Assembly (NCBI GenBank): GCA_914767715.1
Contig: OU612075.1
Coordinates: forward strand, 5,084,001-5,148,000
Direction of reading: 5' to 3'
Length of the DNA stretch: 64,000 nucleotides
Source: Membranipora membranacea
Lineage: Eukaryota; Bryozoa; Gymnolaemata; Cheilostomatida; Membraniporidae
Shown: in pieces, positions 12,901-21,727 of the stretch
Position numbering within the stretch: position 1 is the first letter of the stretch
How the letters are laid out: the number at the start of each line of letters is the position of its first letter
The notes under the pieces: generated by a model
Told to the model about the DNA's origin: nothing
Database searches by the model: none
Seen by the model: only the letters and a program-made list of their open reading frames with translations
Position numbers and translations under genes: made by a program

Positions 12901-15900
12901 CTGCAATGCTTGGTGATATTATTTATATTCATGTTAGGAAAGGCAAGTGATTTTCGGTATAAAAATTTACAGAGCTTCATAAACCCTACTCCTGCCACAA
13001 AGTCTCTTGACATCATTTTGAAACAGGGTGATTAATCTGGCAAGGTAATCTGATATTTGGCTCTTCTTTGATAAGATTAGCCGATTAACAATTTTGTACC
13101 TCTAACCATCTATTTTCAAATCTACTCATGATCATTGCAGCTATTTATTCTCAACCAATCATATCAAACTCATAACCCCTATATATACTATATATCATGT
13201 TTTGGTATAGAAGATAAGCTGCACTTTCAACATGCAGAGAATGTTTGTACTTAGGAGTTTGAGTGGGGTTGTCATGGCACTTATGTCCAATATGTTTTGT
13301 TTTATATGAACCTACATATTTCTAAAGTTGTCCTTTGGATCTTTGCATGAGTAGACAGCTTTTGACAAGCATTGACACCGTTAAAAATGTCCGCAAACAT
13401 CTCAAATTGTCCCAAATCGTCCTAGTAGAAACTCACTGTTGGCAGACTTTTTGTTAAGGACAAAAAAATTTGTGTCAACAAAATGCTGTTGATAAGTGAT
13501 TTCTTATTCAAGTTTTAGATGCTCACACAAGGAATAAATAAATCTGCACAAATGAATCATGAGCTTTGTGCTTTTTATTATTTTGATATATTTCAGGCAT
13601 CAGTTCTTGTAATACATCGGAGATCACACCAACTAGCGGCAATTGTACTTTTGGTGACAACTACATACGTATCGTCAGGTAAATATGATGTTTGATTGTT
13701 GCTTTAAAGATAGACAGGGGATGTGTTCAGAGCATAATTGATGTCAGATTTATAATCTCCATACTCCATTACATCTGCCCACCATTTTGCAAGGCTATCA
13801 GTATCATATTCCTAAAGTTATTCAAAACAGTGTGTAAAAGAAATTTGGAGTTAGGTGGAGATAACTCCGAAAATTTGATGGTATTGATAGTGCTCAATGA
13901 TGAAATACTTTGCACGTTTATAAAACTCTTGGTGCTGATGATTTTTCAGTCTGTTGTATATGAAGGCTTTAAAATTTTTTCGTGGATTTGACCCTAACTT
14001 AATGTTATCTTTTCTGACATAGCAATCAATAGAAACTGTTGCAGTCAAGAGGGCTGTACCTTGGAAATTCTGCTTGCAGTGGGCTTCGAACCTGCCATCA
14101 ATATTGACAATAAAATACTAATATAATAGTGCTATGACCTCCATTAGTAGTTTTCTAGCGGAGACTGTCCTTTGTTAAATTAAAACAAACCCAAAGCTCC
14201 TGTACAAATTTCCAATATTCCATAAAATTGCCTCTATGACATAAAATTTGCCTCCCCTTTAGTGTGTCATTGTCAAATGTCATTGTTGTTGATGATCTCA
14301 CAATCGGTTCTATCATACGGTCTGGTCTGGTTTAAGTGGACTCTTTTCTTTGTGAGTACTCTATAACTCTCTGGGTTGAAAATCGTTTTGAGAATTTTTT
14401 GCAATTTCTATATCAAATTATGCAGAAATATGGATCTGTAATAGTATGATTGATATCTAAAAGAGACAAATTCACACTGATTTTTCAAAGAATCCAGACG
14501 AAACAGTGTTCTTAAGGTTCTTCCTCTATATTTCTTTATGGGAACTCAGTTCCAACCAGTTCCCACTCACTCAGAACATTGGTTAGAACTTGACCTGACC
14601 TTGACCTTGACCTGAAAGCAGTTCTATTTCTTTCTTTTTTTAATACATCAGCTTTACAGCACCAGATGATCCTTTATATGATGGACCGATGGACCCTACA
14701 GCGCTGTTCTTCGATAATACAGGCGCCCACCCTCCCTTGGGATGGAAAGGATGGATGAGAATACATCCTGTATATGATCATATCATGTTGATTGGCAACT
14801 GGCATTACTTGAATGTCCTTCACATGCTCAATCTGAAAACTGGTAGATCTGGAAACTATCTTTGTGGTTTCTCTGTACTTCTGTAGATATCAATAATACC
14901 AATGCCTTTTGGCAATGATCCATTGACCAAAGTCGTTATAACTACTTCAATTTAGATGTTATGGATTTGTTGGTCATCTGATTTTGTTAAGCTCAAGTCA
15001 GCTCTTTTAACAAGAAGTCATAAAACGTTTGTTTAGTGATATCTCATTACATTTGGAGCTTTGTTGATATCTCATATATTATTGATCGATGATCGTGGGG
15101 GGTCTTTCAATTAGAATGAGCGATGCTTTACTAGAGCAATTTATCACTATCACATCGCTCAAAATTATCACTCCCTTGGTCTTTCAATTAGACAAATTTG
15201 TTCCCAGATCGCTCACTCAGAATGTATATAGTTCCATCAATCAGTGAGCGATCTAAGAGCTAGACCCCTAGCAGGTCTCGCTCACTCAGCGAGTAAGGAT
15301 CAGATTGCGATTTTAGCTGTTTATAATTGAAAGACCCCCCTGGCCATTACTGTTACGCCTTTAACCTCAAGAAATTACTATTTATTCTCAATAGGAGAAA
15401 TGGTCAACTACTGTGACAACTTTATCTATGATGACTATGCATACTACTACAATTATGACGATGGACTAAATGACCAGTGCGTCTTCCAGTTAATAAGTGA
15501 GATATTTTGGCTTAATGAAACAACGGTCATCATTATGGATGACATGTACCCTAAACAGATCCGAATGGCAATTTTTGGTGAGTGAAATCTCCTTTCATCA
15601 CTTCAGAACTTCACTTCATAACGATAAGAACCTTCCTGTATAGAATTTTGTTTTTCTTTTGGAGCACCATAGAATTCTTTATTTAGTAAATTAGGTTATC
15701 TTATGATCAATTTTGGCGTTGTCATGGTTAAAGCATTACTTTGAGGCTGCTATTTTGTATCACATCTTATTCTCCATATTTTATTCTATCACGTGAGTGA
15801 ATTCCAGTTTTAGAATCCAAATATTGAGGAAGTTATGGCCTCTCAAATTTCCAAGGTGACGGCAGTCTATCTGCAGTAAGAATCAACCGGCAATCCCAAT

Positions 15901-18900
15901 AGTACAATACAACCATCATACTTATTACGATACACTTATAAATAGATTGATGATCAAAATGTCCAGGGATGTAACGGTCTCGAACCCAGGTCCAAATGAC
16001 TTTGCAGGCAACGCCGCTATCACTTAGCTATATTGTGTACAGGCTCCTGGAGCTGGACCTAGTGGTGCGATGGTAGCGTCGCTGCCTGTAGGTATGTAGA
16101 CCCAGGTTCGAGTTCTACTTGTGTCTGAATTTTGATCATCACCTTATCTCATAATAAGTATGATGGTTGTGACATACTATAAGGGAAACATCCTCTTATT
16201 CCCAATGCCGACTGAAGGTTATCACCTCGGAAGTTTGAGAGGCCATAACTTCCTCCATATTTGGATTCCAAAGGAATTCACTCACATGATAGAATAAAAC
16301 ATGGAGATTAAGATGTGATACAACATAGCAGCCTCAGAGTAATGCTTTAATTAGAATAATCAAGGCCATAATACTTCCAGTACTACGGGTGGTAAACTCC
16401 AATTGCTTATCGGACTTGAAATTTACTGTTGAAAATCTCAATGGGTCTTATCATAGAGTTATTATATACTCTAGAGTGGACAATGCAGTGCTCAAAACGT
16501 CCTACTTAATTATTGCGAAATCCATGACGCGACGCAATCTGGTTGTGCATGGCTAGTGCCTGTATCATATAACTTATCATTGAGAATATAGGAATTGAGC
16601 ATGACAATTTATGTTTTAGAGCGCTTATAGCCTTTTTTGTGGAAAATTTTTCAAGTCACACCATGTGAAACACTTGTAGGTATTTTCACTTGCAGCCATT
16701 GGAAAAATTTTCTATGTTTTCCCATCAAAATAAGCCAAAACCCCGACCGCAAACACATCATTGTGCAAACACATCAATTACCGGGCTAGCTTGATTTCTC
16801 CTTGTTTCTCCCAACCATAAGTTGTATTCTGTCTCTTTTACTCTTATGTTAGCCATCAAGTGAGTTAATGTTATTTGTTTAGTGCAAGGTGTACACATAG
16901 CTTCTGGAAAAAGTGACTGGAGGTTAAAAGTCGGCCTCTAAGTTCTGTCATTTGCAGAAGCATTTACATACGGTTCTGACGTAAGATTCGGCGTTTAGAT
17001 TTGACTATGTCATTTAAAGTTCTAAATTCCCTCTCTGGTGGTGTCCTCTAGTTTTTGAATTCGCAAAACCATTCAACCATACACAGCAGGTTTTGAAAGC
17101 ATATAAATGAATGCATTTCGTTTTTGATAAGTCGCTGAGTATCAAGTGAATCTTCGAATGGAAAACTCACATACCTATCCAGACTGACTCCAGATTTTAC
17201 AGAAAAAACACTCACTAAGGTGACATTTTAAGTTGACGGATATTTCTGATTTCTCAACATGCTTGAAATAAGGGAAAATTTGCTTCAGAGCGGTCGGTCC
17301 GTTGTGGATGATTGATACAATTTTCTGGTATGTTTATTATGACTATGGTTGTTTGTTTGTGTTGTAAATTAGTTGAGATGGCAACTTCAGCATCATAAAG
17401 AATATTTTGTATACACTCCAGTCAAGGCACTGGCAGTTGAGGTATATATGTGTATTTGTTTGCATAGTTTTGAGGGAAGGGGGATTAGTGTAGAAGTGTG
17501 CAATCCTTTGAAATGACCAGAGTTAGCATTTCATACAGATGTGAGTCTCCGTCAGAAATGGATCGATGCTATAAAGATATAAGAGAGGCAGAAAGTGATC
17601 TAATGAGCAATGAGGACTGACAGCAACACCACATCTGATTTTAGCACCAATCGTAATTGATCTTCTTTGACATAAGAAACACAAAAACTTATTATCATAT
17701 CCTCAATAAAGTAATGTTATCTGGAGCGCAAATCTGAATCTTGACATAATGTACACTGTGACTGAAAATGAGGCAAGCTGCAAACTCTTACACCTCAGAT
17801 CACAGGCTACTCGTACTACATTTAATCAAAAATAAAAAAAACCCATTGAATGTGTAACATATGTGTAAGAGAGGCAGGACACAGCTTATATGGCTGGCAA
17901 GTGGCAGTAGAAAAAACAAGCTAGCCCGGTAATTTTTTTCATCACAATGATGTGTTTGCGGTTGGAGTTTTGGCTTATTTTGATCGGAAAACATAGAAAA
18001 ACTTTCCAATGGCTGCAAGTGAAAATACCTACAAGTGTTCCATATAGTGGGCAATGAAAATTTTTCCGAAAAAATGGCTATAAGCGCTCTAAAACTTAAA
18101 TTTTCATACCCGATTCCTAAATTCTCAATGATAAATTATATGATACAGGCACTAGCCATGCATAACCAGATTGCGTCGCGTCATGGATTTCGCAAAAATT
18201 AAGTAGGACAAAAACTGATGCTATTTTTGTACACATTGTCCACTCTATGGGTCTTATGAACACATGTAACAAAACATACAGAAATAATTAGTCATGGCTC
18301 AGGCCACTGGTAAGAACAGAGCTTTAAGAAGATTTTAAATTTTAGCATATATGAGTGTTTTGTGACACAATGTTATATATAAGTAGCTTTAGAATGTTTT
18401 GAAAACAGTTGTTTTAGATGCTTTCTAGGTCGTAGCAAAATGAAGCTTGACAAAACAAATTCTTTGTCGCTAGGGAAACTTTGTGGATTGTGGGCAGAGT
18501 TCAAAGGGCACAGTTCAATTTAAGGTGGGAAATGTGTTTATTTTAAGTTATGAAGACATGGTTAGGATCAAATTTCTTTATCAGGTCCATACATACCTGG
18601 CCCTCGAGTTGTTGAGATCAATCCGAATAGTAGATCTTCTTTAGACAGCACTTTAAAAGTGAAGAATGCGGAGAAACACTCATTGTGAACAGAAATTGCA
18701 TATTTCTGTGCACTCACACATCTAGCCCCAGTTATGAGACTGAGAATTGAATTATTGCGACCTGAAATGGGTTTCCATGCCAACATGTGTGCAGCTCATA
18801 TCAAATGTAATATGATAAATTTTTCTTTTGAAGACATCTTCAATGACACCACTACAACAACAACTTCCACAACAACATCAACCACAACAACATCAACCAC

Positions 18901-21662
18901 ATCTTCAACAACTACACCAACAACAACAACTACAACAACATCGACAACGTCAACAATGTCAACGACAACTACACCAACAACAACAACATTAGCAGACTCA
19001 ACCACAACGACACCACCAACAAAAGCCATGACATCAACAACCACAAGCACCACCACCACATCACCAATAGCAACCACAACACCTGAAACCACGACAACTG
19101 AAACAACAACACCGAGACGTACAACTTATCTAAAAAGTGAGTACATGAGCTGTAAATGTCTCTCCACATCTATTCGGGTTTATCTGGATCTTGAATGTAC
19201 GCAAAGACGATAACTCTGTGACCAACATACCCTCTCGCTTTAGGCAACATAGAAATTTATAATGATATTCTGGTATTTCTGGATGTCTGGTATTTAAGTT
19301 TGTTTAGCTAGTTTCAAAATGTGAAGACCTCTGAGTTTGATTTCTTAGATCTTTTGACTTTGTTATAGTTGTGAGTTCATACCCTCTAGCATCCATCAAA
19401 TTAAGATTAGAAGTGTCAGATATGATTCTTCAAGCAAATACGCTTTAAGACAAGCACAGCACTGACCACCTTAGCTATGGAGCACTGAAGCTGACCCATT
19501 CAGCACTTGCTTATGATAATGGAGAGACCTTGTGTGTGGTCAATGGCTTTAATCAAAATTCAGAATTTTGTGTAATGGTTTGAAGCGTGTTTTCTGCGTT
19601 CGGATGCCTGTCAATCTCAACAAATTTTTTCACTGTCAACTAGTTTCATCAAGTTTAAATGAAAATGGATTGTCCAAAAATTTCAAATGGTAGCCTTATA
19701 CCTTAGACTCTACTGGACCTCAAAATCAATAAGCGTTTATATATTATATAATAATATATATAATATTATATATATATAGGGTATATATATATAATATATA
19801 GGGTTCCAGACAAAATCAAACAGTCATTGAATTTAAAAGTCATTGAACTCCATATCTGGTATAGCTCACTGCCGTAGATTAGGATAAGATTAGTAGTAGT
19901 GGAGGCAAAGTTACTTGAGGGTGTGAAGTAACACCAGGTTGGGTTTTGTGATCTCCACTTGGTAATCCCAGTCTTTAAAGTGTTTTAATGATACAAATAG
20001 CAAATGAAAGTCTCAAATTCATTCATACCATTTTTAGGCCACTCTATTAAGAATTCTATTGTTTTGAAGAAAACCAAGCAATTGCGTACTTTATCATAAT
20101 TATCATCACTTCAATAAAATTATTTTTCATTCCAAGCAACAAGTGAACCAGATGACACCACCACCACAATTGCTAGGCTGTCTACATCAGCCGAACACAT
20201 GCAATCTACTTCACAACCAGGCAGCACAGAACACAAAACAGTCGCAACTACAAGAACTGTATCACAGTTGCCAAGTACTACAAGCACGATACAGACCATA
20301 ACCTCAATGACAAATCAACCAACAACAAAGAGTTCTGTACTAACTACCCTATATGATGAAACTACTCTTGCTTTGGAAGGTATGACGCTAACCAGGCCCG
20401 TAGCTCTAGAGGAGGCAGGGAGGCACTGCCTCCTCTAGATAGCTAGATACAGTGGCAAAAAACACTAAAATTGGATAATCAATGTCAGAATCGGCTCATT
20501 TTGGACTTCCATATGCTAATTATATGCCTTGAATTGATGGGAAGCAGCTTATAACACCTCTCCTGGTGATGATTTAGACTCGTATCCAACTTTTGCCTCC
20601 CCTATATTTTTTTTCTAAGCCACGGCCCTGCTAACTGTGAAGTACCGGTTCGTGGTAACAAAATTACATACGCTACAGTGTAAGCTGGATAATTCAAACG
20701 TGATAATTCAGAACTCCTGTTAATTCCGTCAAGAAAAATTGGTCCCTTCAGCCACGCCTCAATGCATTCTAATGTCACTTAATTAAGACTCTGCTTAATA
20801 AGGATAAATTTTTGCGGTCCCCAGAAGTTTGAATTAAGTGAACTGCACTGTATACGTGATTTCCTGTAAGATATGATACTAACACACTATGGGTTTACTT
20901 ATTTTTGTTTAAAAGCAAACATAGGCACCATGCTGCATTCATTTCCAGGGATATAAAAATAGGGAAGCATGAAGGAAAAATCTGATCACGGGTGTCCGAT
21001 AACTTTCCAAAACAATATCCGAGTTGTCATCTTCAATCCTACTCTTCTATACGCATCTTATGTCGTAACAGATGAACCAACTACAAAAGCTAAACCTATA
21101 GGGCGGCCAAGAGTGGCTCTGGAGCAGGAAGATATCAAAGGCATTGATGTCACTTTCAGAATCTTGGCGGAGTTTTCTACCATGGTTGGCCCTGATATCA
21201 ATGCTGCTAAGGTTGACGTGAGAACGTGGCTCTCTAATACAATGAATGTTACTCAGGAGAGAATCGCGAGTCTGATTTTATTGCCTGGTACGTACCATGA
21301 GCAATAAACTTAACAACGATTGCTCCCTGATGTATATATGTATATATATAAATAAAACAACAAAATATACCTCTATATATATGTATTTACATCTTTTCGT
21401 ATCATACAGCAAAACCTATTCTTGAAAAGTAACTGTCTCTAAAACTCTTGGCTTGAAAAATATCACTTCTGGTCTGACGGCCAATGCGAAGGAGGATGAC
21501 TTGGCATCACAAATGCAGATATCCTGTAAAAATATAGTCTGAGTTGGAGCGATTTATAAATGATGAGAATTTGGAATATGTCTGTATCAAGGCTCACATT
21601 GAGTTTTCCAACTTCTGTTTGATGTAACAGATCACCGCAGCAATTCGATGTTATTATTGTTT

Positions 21663-21727
<65 letters not shown>

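Noticed and set aside
18686-18688. Selenocysteine codon as the preferred reading of the TGA
   Set aside because: No supporting cysteine alignment or recognisable insertion element in the 3' flank; kept only as one alternative.
18796-19092. Minus-strand Val-rich open frame of 98 codons
   Set aside because: It is the reverse of the Thr-coding triplet repeat in the mucin exon; no motifs or splice context of its own.
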